Shown here piece by piece: positions 1-8,737 of a stretch of 64,000 nucleotides of DNA (positions are counted from its first letter, which is position 1; each line of letters opens with the position of its first letter). Below the pieces are notes generated by a model that saw only the letters and a list, made by a program, of their open reading frames with translations, was not told the DNA's origin and ran no database searches. This DNA is from GCA-2725625 sp964574215 (GTDB lineage: Bacteria; Pseudomonadota; Alphaproteobacteria; Rhodospirillales; UBA2165). Where the stretch lies: positions 142,617-206,616 of the forward strand of contig CAZNLR010000001.1 of assembly GCA_964574215.1 (NCBI GenBank), given 5' to 3'. The position numbers and the translations under genes were made by a program.

Positions 1-1438
1 CGAAGCCTTCTGCCCCAGTTTCGTCACGGTCGAGGGCGGCAGCTTGCGGAAAGCAGCGCCACCCGATCTTAGTGATGAAGATGGGAGTGCGGACCCTGCT
101 GTAGGCTTACCGGAACCGACAATTGCGGAAATCTCCGACAGCTACAATCTTCTGCTGACGGGCATTGGGGGCACGGGCGTTATAACGTCGGGCGCCTTGT
201 TGGGCGTGGCGGCGCATCTGGAAGGCAAGGGATGCTCGGTTCTGGACCAGACCGGTCTGGCGCAGAAAAACGGCGCCGTGATGAGCCATGTTCGGGTGAC
301 CGACAATCCTGACCGGGTCCTGGGTACCCGTGTCGGCACCGCCATGGCCGATTTGATTTTGGGCTTCGATATGGTGGTCGCGGCAGGGCAGGCGGCGGTC
401 AACGCCATGAGTGGGGAGCGGACCTACGCCGTCATCAACGATCATCTTGTCCCTCTGGCGGCTTTTGCCGAACGGCCCGATCTGCCGCTGCAAGCCGGCG
501 GCTATACCGACGTCATCCGGGCGACCCTGGGAGGCGACCGGGTGGATTTCATGGATGCCACCCGGACGGCGACCAAATTGCTGGGCGATTCCATCGGCGC
601 CAATATTTTCCTCATGGGATACGCCTGCCAGAAAGGCTACCTGCCGCTGGCGGCATCTTCGATCCAGGAGGCTATCCGGCTGAACAATGTGTCTGTCGAA
701 ATGAATTTGAAATCCTTTGCCTGGGGCCGGGTGGCGGCGGCTGACCCGGATCGCGTGGCGGCTTTGGTCGGCGAAGAGACGGTGGTTGACCAAAGTTTCG
801 ACCTGTCTCGTTTTATCGAGGCGCGAAAAACCGATCTCCAAGAATACCAAAATGCCGCCTATGGAAGGGAATATCAACGAGTCATAGAAAATGTGAAGGC
901 TGCGGAACAGACCATTTTACCGGGCGATAGCGATCTCACGGAAACGGCAGCACGCGGTCTCTATAAGCTAATGGCCTACAAGGACGAGTACGAAGTGGCG
1001 CGGCTGTACCAGGACATCGACAGCCAAATCGCCAAAGAGTTTGACGGCGGCTATCAAATCCATTTTCATTTTGCGCCGCCTCTTCTAGGTGAAACGAAAA
1101 GAGAGTACGGCCCCTGGATGGCGCGGGCGATGCATCTGCTGGTCAAAATGAAATTCCTGCGGGGGACACCCCTCGATCCGTTCGGCTATTTGGCGGAGCG
1201 CCGGCAGGAACGACAGCTCGTTGCGGCTTACAAAACGACATTGGCTGAAATTTGCGATGGGTTAACTGCGGACAATCACGATACAGCCGTTGCCCTGGCC
1301 GCGCTGCCGACTAACATCCGCGGTTTCGGGTCCATCAAACAAACGGCGATCATTGCGGCGGAACAGGAACAGGCCGATCTGCTGCTGAAATTCAGGGACA
1401 GGACGGCTAAAGCGGCCGAAGCGACGGCTGCGGAATAA
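1..1438 (+). CDS. Indolepyruvate:ferredoxin oxidoreductase, C-terminal part (5' end outside window)
   Basis: The reading frame is open from base 2, so the gene enters from the left and only its last roughly 478 codons are here. The first residues include FCPSFVTVEGG, a stretch typical of the ferredoxin-like segment of fused indolepyruvate oxidoreductases. It is followed by a gamma-type pyruvate oxidoreductase domain (LLLTGIGGTGVITSGALLG, then DQTGLAQKNGAVMSHVRV) and a C-terminal helical domain around LARGLYKLMAYKDEYE (DUF6537-like). The family converts aryl-pyruvates plus CoA to aryl-acetyl-CoA, CO2 and reduced ferredoxin in the cytoplasm. It ends 4 bases before a convergent gene. The TTG at 44 is only an internal codon. 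The family call is firm; the substrate range is inferred. Confidence 0.9.
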   Translation, partial: EAFCPSFVTVEGGSLRKAAPPDLSDEDGSADPAVGLPEPTIAEISDSYNLLLTGIGGTGVITSGALLGVAAHLEGKGCSVLDQTGLAQKNGAVMSHVRVTDNPDRVLGTRVGTAMADLILGFDMVVAAGQAAVNAMSGERTYAVINDHLVPLAAFAERPDLPLQAGGYTDVIRATLGGDRVDFMDATRTATKLLGDSIGANIFLMGYACQKGYLPLAASSIQEAIRLNNVSVEMNLKSFAWGRVAAADPDRVAALVGEETVVDQSFDLSRFIEARKTDLQEYQNAAYGREYQRVIENVKAAEQTILPGDSDLTETAARGLYKLMAYKDEYEVARLYQDIDSQIAKEFDGGYQIHFHFAPPLLGETKREYGPWMARAMHLLVKMKFLRGTPLDPFGYLAERRQERQLVAAYKTTLAEICDGLTADNHDTAVALAALPTNIRGFGSIKQTAIIAAEQEQADLLLKFRDRTAKAAEATAAE

Positions 1439-1442
1439 AAAT

Positions 1443-2117
1443 TTATCCCTTATGGTTTTCGATTAGATCGGGAAGTTGTCGTAGGTCATCGAATATCAAT
1501 GACGCTCCCAACTCGAATAGGCGCTGTCCGTGGTCCGGCGGGCAATGGCAACCGCCGGTGAAGCCAAACACCGTCATGCCGGCGGCCAGACCGGCAGAGA
1601 CACCGTGGACGCTGTCTTCCACCACCAGGCAATCGGCGGGCGGTACATTCATCTGCTGTGCGGCATAAAGAAACAGGTCCGGGGCGGGTTTGCCCCGCGT
1701 CACCATTTCGGCGTTGAAGACATTGCCGTTAAAAAAGCCGTCGAGTTGCGCCGCCGTCAAGGTTCCCCTCAGCCGGGCGATTTCTCCGTTGGAGGCAACG
1801 CAGTATTTTTGTTCCAGATTGCGGAGGACATCTTTGATCCCGGGCATATCCACCGGTTCAGACTCGGCCAGTTGCATGATGCGTTGGACAAACCGCTCGC
1901 TCATGTCGCCGGGCAGGGGATGGTTGTGCTTATTGGCGATATCCTTATACATCTCCGTACCGACCACGCCCATATAGGGTTCGATATCTTTCGCCGTCAG
2001 GGGAATACCTGCTTCGGATATGACCTCGGCTTGGGCCTGGAACGCCATAAGTTCGCTGTCCGCCAGCACCCCGTCGCAGTCGAAGATTACGAGATCGATT
2101 TTCCCGGCTACTCCCAT
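1443..2117 (-). CDS. HAD-superfamily hydrolase (phosphatase / phosphoglucomutase-like)
   Basis: A 224-residue single-domain HAD protein. Motif I is at residues 10-20 (VIFDCDGVLAD, nucleophile Asp13 and acid/base Asp15), with the helical cap following. VASNGEIARLRG fits motif II, GKPAPDLFLYA motif III, and VVEDSVHGVSAGLAAGM motif IV. The family dephosphorylates or isomerises small sugar phosphates and similar compounds; the substrate cannot be told. Its start overlaps the end of the enoyl-CoA hydratase gene by 10 bases, so it is the last gene of a four-gene operon running leftwards from 4538. It may clear a phosphorylated by-product of that pathway (inference). Confidence 0.85.
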   Translation of the reverse strand: MGVAGKIDLVIFDCDGVLADSELMAFQAQAEVISEAGIPLTAKDIEPYMGVVGTEMYKDIANKHNHPLPGDMSERFVQRIMQLAESEPVDMPGIKDVLRNLEQKYCVASNGEIARLRGTLTAAQLDGFFNGNVFNAEMVTRGKPAPDLFLYAAQQMNVPPADCLVVEDSVHGVSAGLAAGMTVFGFTGGCHCPPDHGQRLFELGASLIFDDLRQLPDLIENHKG

Positions 2118-2881
2118 TTTGGATCACGTTTTTCCAGAAAGGCTTTGACACCTTCGACAAAGTCCGGTGTGCCGGCCAGCGCCGCTGCCTTTTCAAGCTC
2201 ATAATCCAGACCTTCTTCGAAGGTCATACCGCCGCCCAGGGTGACGCAGCGCCGGATTGCCGCCAACGCCTTGGCCGGTTTCGCGGCCAGGCTTTCAGCG
2301 TAAGCTTGAACATATGGCCGCAATTCCTCCGCCGGATGAAGCTCGTCGACCAGACCGATGTCCAGCGCATTGATGGCCGATAGGATTTCACCGTCATACA
2401 GGAACTTGATCGCCCTGGGTCGCCCGATCAGGCGCGCCAGGGCCTGGGTGGTGCCGACGGGCGGAATGAAACCGATGGCGATTTCCGGCTGACCGATTTT
2501 GGCGTCCTCGGCAGCGAAACGCAGATCGCAATGGAAGGTCAATTCCAGACCGCCGCCGACCGCCATCCCGTGTATGGCGGCTAATATAGGTTTAGGAGAA
2601 TTCTGCATGAGACGGGCTTGGCCATGGCAAATCTCGACCCATTCACGCATTCCCTCTTGCCCGATTCCGTCAAAAACGGTCAGGTCGCCGCCGGCGGAAT
2701 AATAATTCTCCAACGCGCTGGCGACGACGATGACCCGCACCTCGTCGTTGTCGATCATGTCCTGGACGGCTACGGTATATTCGCGCAGCATATCCCAATT
2801 GAAACTATTGAGCGGCGGCCGGTTGTATTCAATCCAGCCGACTTTATTAATCACCGACAGATTTAGATACTCAAACGCCAT
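2108..2881 (-). CDS. Enoyl-CoA hydratase/isomerase family protein
   Basis: A 257-residue crotonase-fold protein. The start is taken at the ATG at 2881 (MAFEYLNLSVINKVGWIEYN), because the frame open further upstream lies inside the next gene and has no crotonase similarity. Visible motifs are YYSAGGDL (oxyanion-hole segment), AVGGGLELTFHCDLRFA with the first catalytic-type Glu, and GQPEIAIGFIPPVGTTQAL with the second. Length is normal for the family. It overlaps the hydrolase upstream by 11 bases and the HAD gene downstream by 10, implying translational coupling. Members hydrate or isomerise enoyl-CoA esters; with a CitE-like lyase in the same operon, a CoA-ester catabolic route is likely. Confidence 0.88.
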   Translation of the reverse strand: MAFEYLNLSVINKVGWIEYNRPPLNSFNWDMLREYTVAVQDMIDNDEVRVIVVASALENYYSAGGDLTVFDGIGQEGMREWVEICHGQARLMQNSPKPILAAIHGMAVGGGLELTFHCDLRFAAEDAKIGQPEIAIGFIPPVGTTQALARLIGRPRAIKFLYDGEILSAINALDIGLVDELHPAEELRPYVQAYAESLAAKPAKALAAIRRCVTLGGGMTFEEGLDYELEKAAALAGTPDFVEGVKAFLEKRDPKWE

Positions 2882-3662
2882 GGTCCGGTAATTCCTGCTC
2901 GAATTTTTCGATTGCCTGCCAGACATGGGCGGGATTTTCCACATGGGGATTGTGAGCGGTTTCCGGTATTTCAATTGCGGACTTGTCGTATTCAGCCAGT
3001 TCCGCCACCGAAACCATTGGATCGTTTGATCCGCAGGACAGCCGGATAGGGCATTGTGCCGGTTTAGCAACGTCGCCCAGGGGAATGCCGCTGGAATCCA
3101 GAATATTGGTATCCGCAGCCAATCCGTAGCCGCCATCTTTGGAAGCGATTCCGTTTTCCAGAATGGGTGAATCGAGTTCGACCAAACCGCTCAAACCCGA
3201 GACCATTCGGTAGCGCTCTAGCGCTTCTTCGCGGGTCTGGAAAAGACGGTCCGGCTTGTCCAGATATTCCTGATTTTTCTCCATCATTTTGTCGGTCCAT
3301 TTGGCAATGGTGCCGATGGTCATTACGCCGGCTACCCTGACCTGGTACCAGCCGCTGGCCATGGCCAAGCCGATTGTGCCGCCCATGGAATGTCCGACGA
3401 TAACCAGCCGCTTGGAATTTCTGACCAGCGGCGCCAAGCCCGCCGCGAACTCTCCGATGCTGTAGGAATCGGACCAGGGGGACCGGCCATGGCCGAGAAT
3501 ATCGGGAATGATCCATTGTCCCGCCTCTTCATCCTTTATGACATCGCGAAGCCCCGACCACACATCGCCATTGGTGCAGCCGCCATGCAGTAGAAGATAT
3601 GTGGTTTTTCCCGCCCCGCCCCGGTTTACCCAGAGACCACTTGTCTGTTCGGTGTCAAACAT
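2871..3662 (-). CDS. Alpha/beta-fold hydrolase
   Basis: A 263-residue protein with the alpha/beta hydrolase core: LLLHGGCTNGDVW (oxyanion region), IIPDILGHGRSPWS, and the nucleophile elbow VIVGHSMGG with Ser92. The late ETAHNPHVENP supplies the catalytic His. There is no signal peptide, so it should act in the cytoplasm. It sits between the lyase and the enoyl-CoA hydratase with a 6-base gap upstream and an 11-base overlap downstream. In such an operon it could act as a thioesterase, lactonase or C-C bond hydrolase; the sequence does not decide which. Confidence 0.85.
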   Translation of the reverse strand: MFDTEQTSGLWVNRGGAGKTTYLLLHGGCTNGDVWSGLRDVIKDEEAGQWIIPDILGHGRSPWSDSYSIGEFAAGLAPLVRNSKRLVIVGHSMGGTIGLAMASGWYQVRVAGVMTIGTIAKWTDKMMEKNQEYLDKPDRLFQTREEALERYRMVSGLSGLVELDSPILENGIASKDGGYGLAADTNILDSSGIPLGDVAKPAQCPIRLSCGSNDPMVSVAELAEYDKSAIEIPETAHNPHVENPAHVWQAIEKFEQELPDHGV

Positions 3663-3668
3663 GTCGGA

Positions 3669-4538
3669 TCAAGTATCGATGCGTTCCGCAATGGCGATGG
3701 TTCGGTAGAGGCGCTGGACGATGGGCTTTTCCATCAGGGTGCCGTCGATAACGGCAAAACCCTTGTCCTGGGATTCATATTTTTCGATCAGGTCCCGCGC
3801 CTTGGCGACCTCCTCCTCGGATGGGCTGAAGACCTCATTGATGATGTCCACCTGTTTGGGGTGAATGGCGCACTTGCCGGTGAAACCCAAATTCGAAGCG
3901 GCCGATGTCTCCTCCTTCAATTCATCCAAATCGTCGAGATTGAAGTTAGGCATATCCAGCAGATCGATGTTGGCGGCGGCGGCGGCGTGGACGAGGTGCT
4001 GGCGGGCGTAAAGCAACGAGTCCCAACCGGGTTCGACCCGTAAGTCCGCCGACATGTCGAAGCCGCCGAACACCAGCGATCCGACCTTGTGGCTCGCCTT
4101 GGCGATTTCGTATGCGGTCTTGAGACCGTCATTGGTTTCAATCAACGGGTGGAAACGGACATTTGAATGTTTGGCGCTGATTAAATCCCGCAGGATACGC
4201 ACTTCTTCAGGCGCAGAAATTTTAGGGATCATTATGCCGTCGGGTGCCACCTCGGTTTCCGCTAGCGTTAATATGTCGGCCAGGCCAGCCGAAGTTCTAA
4301 GCGAGTTGATGCGTACCCATCGTTCGACCCTCGCCGGCTTCTTCTTTTCCGCAAAAAGTGCAAACGTATCTCGGCGCACCTGATCCTTAACATCATCGGC
4401 GACGGCATCTTCCAGATCTATGCAGACGATATCAACGCCTGTGCCCACCGCCTTGTCGTAGACTTCGAGCCGTGCACCGGGCACAAACAGCAAGCTGCGG
4501 CGCGGGTTAATGTGCGACGTGCCGGAACGGGGTGTCAT
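3669..4538 (-). CDS. HpcH/HpaI-type CitE-like acyl-CoA lyase
   Basis: A 289-residue TIM-barrel protein of the citrate lyase beta-subunit (CitE) / malyl-CoA lyase group. RRSLLFVPGARLEVYDKA near the N-terminus, CIDLEDAVADDVKDQVR, FHPLIETNDGLK (Glu134, expected Mg2+ ligand), VFGGFDMSADL (Asp161, second ligand) and GKCAIHPKQVDIINEVF are all in place. Family members cleave or form 3-hydroxyacyl-CoA bonds, as in malyl-CoA to acetyl-CoA plus glyoxylate. No citrate lyase alpha or gamma subunit is nearby, so a stand-alone CoA-ester lyase is more likely than citrate lyase. It is the first gene of the leftward operon, divergent from the ABC transporter across 189 bases. Confidence 0.88.
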   Translation of the reverse strand: MTPRSGTSHINPRRSLLFVPGARLEVYDKAVGTGVDIVCIDLEDAVADDVKDQVRRDTFALFAEKKKPARVERWVRINSLRTSAGLADILTLAETEVAPDGIMIPKISAPEEVRILRDLISAKHSNVRFHPLIETNDGLKTAYEIAKASHKVGSLVFGGFDMSADLRVEPGWDSLLYARQHLVHAAAAANIDLLDMPNFNLDDLDELKEETSAASNLGFTGKCAIHPKQVDIINEVFSPSEEEVAKARDLIEKYESQDKGFAVIDGTLMEKPIVQRLYRTIAIAERIDT

Positions 4539-4727
4539 TGGTCAAATCCTTTTTCATCTGAGCACCTATTTACCGGTCCAAATCAGTTATGACCATAGTC
4601 TTTATGCGACTTTGAGAGATTCCTGTTGCGATAATTTCCAACTCGGATAATACTTCAATTATCAAATTAGTGAGAACCGGCAAACCGGTCTCGGAAAAAC
4701 AGGGCATAAAACAAAAGGGAGATGGAA

Positions 4728-5960
4728 ATGACTTTCCACAAAAAATACGCGTATCTAACTGCTGGTGCGGCGGTAGCGGCGTTTATGGCTTCGAGCCCGG
4801 CGAACGCACGGGTAGATGGTGATACGATCACCCTCGGCGCGGCGCTTTCACTGACCGGCAAATATTCGACGGCCGGACATCATACCCAACGCGGCTACGA
4901 AATGGCGGTGAAGAAAATCAACGCTGCCGGCGGCGTCAAAGTCGGCGGCAAAAGCTATAAGCTCAAAGTAAAATATTACGACGACGAATCGACACCGGCG
5001 CGCGGCGCTCAGCTCGCCGAACGTCTGATTAAACAGGACGGCGTTAAGTTTATGTTGGGCCCGTACAGTTCCGGTCTTACCAAGGCTATCGCGCCGGTTA
5101 CGGAAAAATTCAAAATTCCCATGGTCGAAGGCAACGGCGCGTCGCGGTCGCTTTTTACCAAAGGCTATAAATATCTGTTTGCGGTGTTGTCGACGTCAGA
5201 ACAGTATCTGGCGGAATCGATCAATCTGGCGGCCGAAGACGCCAAGGCCAAAGGCCGCGATCCTTCCAGCGTTAAAGTCGCCATGGCGTTTGAAAACGAT
5301 CCATTTTCGCAGGACGTCTATTTGGGCGTCAAGGACATGATCAAAAAATACAATATGAAAATTGTCATTGACGACAAACTGCCGCCGGAACTGAACGACA
5401 TGGCCGCTACGCTGAATAAGGTGAAAGCCTTGAAGCCGGACGTTTTGATCGTTTCCGGTCACTCCAAGGGCGCCGCCTTGGCGATCCGTCAAACCAAGCA
5501 GATGAAAGTTAAGGTTCCAATGTTGGCCATGACCCATTGCGAATCCGCCAAAGTGACCGACGCCAAGAAATATGGTAAAGGATCGGCGGAAGGGACGCTC
5601 TGCGCCACCCAGTGGGCCGAAACCATGTCCTACAAGGATCCGATTTTCGGCAGTGCACGCGCTTACTACGACGAGTTTAATAAGATTTACGGCTATACGC
5701 CGCCTTATCAAGCCGCCGAATCAAGCGCCGCCGTTTACGTCTATGCCAAGGCCTTAGAGGCAGCAAATTCGTTCGAATCCGCTAAGGTTCGCGATGCATT
5801 GGCGGCGACCCAATTGCAGACTTTCTACGGCAACGTCAAGTTCTCACCGGCCGGCAACAACATCGCCAAGCCGATGATTCTGCGTCAAATCCAAGGTGGA
5901 AAATATATCCCCGTGGCGCCGAGTAAATTTGCTTCCGGCAAATATCAATCGGGCAGCTAG
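4728..5960 (+). CDS. ABC transporter substrate-binding protein, branched-chain amino acid (HAAT) type
   Basis: About 410 residues with a Sec signal peptide ending near ASSPANA, then a Peripla_BP_6 type I binding fold (ITLGAALSLTGKYST, GGVKVGGKSYKLKVKYYDDE, FMLGPYSSGLTKAIAPV). Two in-frame ATGs lie 6 bases apart. The Shine-Dalgarno AAGGGAG at 4715-4721 abuts the first, so the second (4728) has the proper spacing and is chosen. The protein should collect its ligand in the periplasm and deliver it to the permeases encoded next. HAAT binding proteins carry amino acids, urea, amides and aromatic acids; the ligand is not evident. Confidence 0.9.
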   Translation: MTFHKKYAYLTAGAAVAAFMASSPANARVDGDTITLGAALSLTGKYSTAGHHTQRGYEMAVKKINAAGGVKVGGKSYKLKVKYYDDESTPARGAQLAERLIKQDGVKFMLGPYSSGLTKAIAPVTEKFKIPMVEGNGASRSLFTKGYKYLFAVLSTSEQYLAESINLAAEDAKAKGRDPSSVKVAMAFENDPFSQDVYLGVKDMIKKYNMKIVIDDKLPPELNDMAATLNKVKALKPDVLIVSGHSKGAALAIRQTKQMKVKVPMLAMTHCESAKVTDAKKYGKGSAEGTLCATQWAETMSYKDPIFGSARAYYDEFNKIYGYTPPYQAAESSAAVYVYAKALEAANSFESAKVRDALAATQLQTFYGNVKFSPAGNNIAKPMILRQIQGGKYIPVAPSKFASGKYQSGS

Positions 5961-5990
5961 TCGGTATTTGGTAGTAATTACTTAGGTAAC

Positions 5991-6021
5991 GCGCCCGCAT
6001 CAAATTCATTGGTGCGGGCGC
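5991..6021 (+). promoter_or_regulatory. GC-rich hairpin between binding-protein gene and permease genes
   Basis: GCGCCCGCA at 5991-5999 pairs exactly with TGCGGGCGC at 6013-6021, with a 13-base loop. No T-run follows, so this is not a standard intrinsic terminator. Hairpins in this position after a binding-protein gene commonly stabilise the upstream mRNA or thin transcription into the transporter genes (known for such operons; inferred here). Confidence 0.6.
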
Positions 6022-6033
6022 GGCATCGTCGTT

Positions 6034-6933
6034 ATGGACAATCTGCTTCTGCTATTTCAAGCACCGACACTCACGGTCCAGGTTTTCATCGATGGGCTCT
6101 TGGTCGGTGCGATATTCGCCCTTCCCGCCTATGGCATGGCGCTGGTTTGGGGTGTCATGAACGTCATCAATGTGGCCCAAGGTGAACTTGTGGTTGTCGG
6201 CGGTTTCGTTACCCTGGCCCTGGTTCAATTGGGTATAAATCCCCTGCTGACGGTACCCATTTCTGCGGCGGTCCTGTTTGTGATCGGGTGGGGGGTTTAT
6301 CGTTTGGTTATTTACCGGGTGGTTGACCGCGATTTATTTATTTCAATTCTGGCCACGTTCGGAATCAGTATCGTTATTCAGCAACTGCTCAATCAGATTT
6401 TCGGCGCCGATATTCAAAGCGTCGAATCCGGTCTCGGCACGTGGTCGTTCTTCGACAACGCCATCACCATTCCCCAAATCAAGGTGGTCGCCTTTGTGTT
6501 GGTATTTATCCTGGGTGGCATATTGGTGTTTTTTCTTAAACAATCCAAGCTCGGCCGGGCCATCAGGGCAACCGCGCAGGATGCCCGCGCGGCCCGGATT
6601 ATGGGCGTCAACACCGATCAAGTTTACGCCACCACCTTTGCGCTCAATTCGGCCATCTGCGGTGCTGCGGGATCCTTGGTTGTAATGACCTGGATTATTC
6701 ATCCGTTCCTGGGGGTTCCCTACACTGTCCGGTCCTTCACTATCGTCGTCGTTGCCGGGCTCGGCAATATTGGCGCGGTCGTGGTCTCCGCTTTGGGGCT
6801 TGGCGCCTTGGAGAACTTCGCCGGTTTTATCCTGGGCGCGGAGTTTCAACTGGCGTTCGTCTATATCCTGATGGTGGTTATTTTGGTCTGGCGGAATTTC
6901 CTTCTTAAAAAAGAGAGGAAATATCTGGCATGA
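6034..6933 (+). CDS. ABC transporter permease, LivH type
   Basis: A 299-residue integral membrane protein with about eight hydrophobic segments. The diagnostic early motif GAIFALPAYGMALVWGVMNV is followed by VINVAQGELVVVGGFV, and the coupling-helix region reads RATAQDARAARIMGVNTDQV. This is the LivH half of a branched-chain-amino-acid-type importer in the inner membrane. It begins 73 bases after the binding-protein gene, beyond the hairpin at 5991-6021. Its stop overlaps the next start (ATGA), so the permeases and ATPases are translationally coupled. Confidence 0.9.
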   Translation: MDNLLLLFQAPTLTVQVFIDGLLVGAIFALPAYGMALVWGVMNVINVAQGELVVVGGFVTLALVQLGINPLLTVPISAAVLFVIGWGVYRLVIYRVVDRDLFISILATFGISIVIQQLLNQIFGADIQSVESGLGTWSFFDNAITIPQIKVVAFVLVFILGGILVFFLKQSKLGRAIRATAQDARAARIMGVNTDQVYATTFALNSAICGAAGSLVVMTWIIHPFLGVPYTVRSFTIVVVAGLGNIGAVVVSALGLGALENFAGFILGAEFQLAFVYILMVVILVWRNFLLKKERKYLA

Positions 6934-7982
6934 CATCCTCCGGATCGAAATCTCTTAGCTATGTCGTGATCGGTGTCGCCGGCCTTGCCGCGCCGTTTCT
7001 GTTTCCCACCATCATCACCCAACTTTCCGTCGGATGGTTAATGATCCTTTTGGCTTTGACCTGGGATACCCAGGGCGGACAAATGGGCTACAATTCGTTC
7101 GGCAACATTCTCTATTTCGGTATCGGCACGTATGTCTGTATCGCCGTCCAGGTGGGCATGGTGACCGATCTCGGCGAATACACGGCTGCCGGCGGCGCCA
7201 AAGCGGTAACCTTTACCACCGAGCAATATTTGACGGGTTTGGGCGTCGGTATGATCGCGGGTGCCGTGGTCGCGGTGATCGTTGCGGCAATATTGGGTTC
7301 CGGCATATTAGGGCTGCGTGGTCACTATTTCGCCATTGCGACCCTCGGTCTCGGTATTGCGGCGGGCGAACTGGCGGGCGGTTGGGAATTGATCGGCGCC
7401 GGTTCCGGTATTTCGGCGCCGGTATTTCCCGACGCCCTCGGCGACCGGTCGTTTTTCTTCTATTTCTTTTTCTTTATTCTGGCGGTGATCACCTTCTTTT
7501 GCCTGAAGTGGATTTATGCGGGGCGTTTCGGTTTGGCGATCAACGCCATTCGTGACGATGAAGATAAAGCCGAAGCCATGGGCGTCAGGACCGTTCGCTA
7601 CAAAACCATATCCTGGTGTGTATCGGCGTTTTTCCTGGCTTTGGCTGGTGGTCCGTTCGGGTTGCTGGTCGGTTTCGTCGATCCCCGCGATACCGCTTTC
7701 GCCGGCATCACTTTCGGGGTCTGGATGGTGTTGATGGCCATATTGGGTGGCAAGGGAACAATCTGGGGGCCGGTAATCGGCGCCATTATTTTCCACATCA
7801 CCCAGGAATTGTTCTGGACCTTTTTGCTCGGCTGGCAGCGGGTTGCGCTGGGGGCTCTTATCGTCGTCATTGTCGTCTTTTTTCCCAAGGGAATTCTGGG
7901 TTGGGTGCGGGACGCCTGGCCGGAAAGATTTGGCGAAACGGTTGACGAAGAGGCGAGAGCAAGCCGGGAGGGCGCGGTATGA
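6930..7982 (+). CDS. ABC transporter permease, LivM type
   Basis: A 350-residue membrane protein with multiple hydrophobic helices. MGYNSFGNILYFGIGTYVC matches the LivM channel motif, GILGLRGHYFAIATLGLG is the family hallmark, and NAIRDDEDKAEAMGVRTV is the cytoplasmic coupling loop. It pairs with the LivH-type permease to form the channel. Overlaps of 4 bases at both ends (ATGA) tie it to its neighbours. The short polar C-terminus (FGETVDEEARASREGAV) is unremarkable. Confidence 0.9.
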   Translation: MTSSGSKSLSYVVIGVAGLAAPFLFPTIITQLSVGWLMILLALTWDTQGGQMGYNSFGNILYFGIGTYVCIAVQVGMVTDLGEYTAAGGAKAVTFTTEQYLTGLGVGMIAGAVVAVIVAAILGSGILGLRGHYFAIATLGLGIAAGELAGGWELIGAGSGISAPVFPDALGDRSFFFYFFFFILAVITFFCLKWIYAGRFGLAINAIRDDEDKAEAMGVRTVRYKTISWCVSAFFLALAGGPFGLLVGFVDPRDTAFAGITFGVWMVLMAILGGKGTIWGPVIGAIIFHITQELFWTFLLGWQRVALGALIVVIVVFFPKGILGWVRDAWPERFGETVDEEARASREGAV

Positions 7983-8737
7983 GCGATCAGGTGGACCGGC
8001 CCATGCTTGAAGTAACCGGCGTAAGCAAAGTATTCGGCGGCGTCATCGCCAATGAAAATGTCAGCATGAACGTCCCGGAGGGAAAAATCATCGGTCTGAT
8101 CGGCCCCAACGGTTCCGGTAAAACGACCCTGTTCAATTCTATTGTCGGGTACCATCCCATCGATTCCGGTTCGGTTAAGTTTCAGGGAAGGGAAATATCA
8201 AAAATGCGGGTGGCCGATATTGCCCGCCTGGGTATGCTGCGCACCTTCCAGCAGACCCGTGTCTACGGTGACATGAATTGCGTCAAAAATATGCTGATCA
8301 GCCTGCCGAACAAGGATGAAAGCCTTCTCGGTATGTTCGCCAAGTTTCCGCCTGAAGCCTATGACAAGGCCGAACAAATCCTTGAATTTGTCGGTCTCTA
8401 TTCGAAACGGAATTTGCTGGCCGGGGAACTCTCTTTCGGCCAGCAGAAGTTGTTGGAATTCGCCATGGCGCTGATGAAAGAGCCGAAAATTTTGCTGCTT
8501 GATGAACCGACCGCGGGAATCAACCCGACCCTGATCAACGGCATCATCGACCGTTTGAAACGGGCCAACGATCAGTTGGGAATTACCCTGTTCGTCATCG
8601 AACACAACATGCGGGTGATAATGAATTTGGCCGAGCATATTTATTGCCTGGCGCACGGTCAGCTTTTGGCCGACGGTCCTCCCGAATTAATTCAGGACAA
8701 TCAGCTGGTCATCGACGCCTACCTGGGAGCCCACTGA
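7979..8737 (+). CDS. ABC transporter ATP-binding protein, LivG type
   Basis: A 252-residue ATPase with Walker A GPNGSGKTT (residues 42-50), a Q-loop at RTFQQTRVY, signature LSFGQQKLLE, Walker B ILLLDEPTAG and switch VIEHNMRVIM. The C-terminal GQLLADGPPELIQDNQLVIDAYLG is characteristic of LivG-type subunits. It is coupled to the permease gene upstream and to the second ATPase downstream by ATGA overlaps. It should power uptake together with the LivF-type partner at the inner face of the membrane. Confidence 0.92.
   Translation: MSDQVDRPMLEVTGVSKVFGGVIANENVSMNVPEGKIIGLIGPNGSGKTTLFNSIVGYHPIDSGSVKFQGREISKMRVADIARLGMLRTFQQTRVYGDMNCVKNMLISLPNKDESLLGMFAKFPPEAYDKAEQILEFVGLYSKRNLLAGELSFGQQKLLEFAMALMKEPKILLLDEPTAGINPTLINGIIDRLKRANDQLGITLFVIEHNMRVIMNLAEHIYCLAHGQLLADGPPELIQDNQLVIDAYLGAH

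Noticed and set aside
2882..3136. Upstream extension of the enoyl-CoA hydratase frame
   Set aside because: It lies inside the alpha/beta hydrolase gene and shows no crotonase similarity; the ATG at 2881 gives the normal length.
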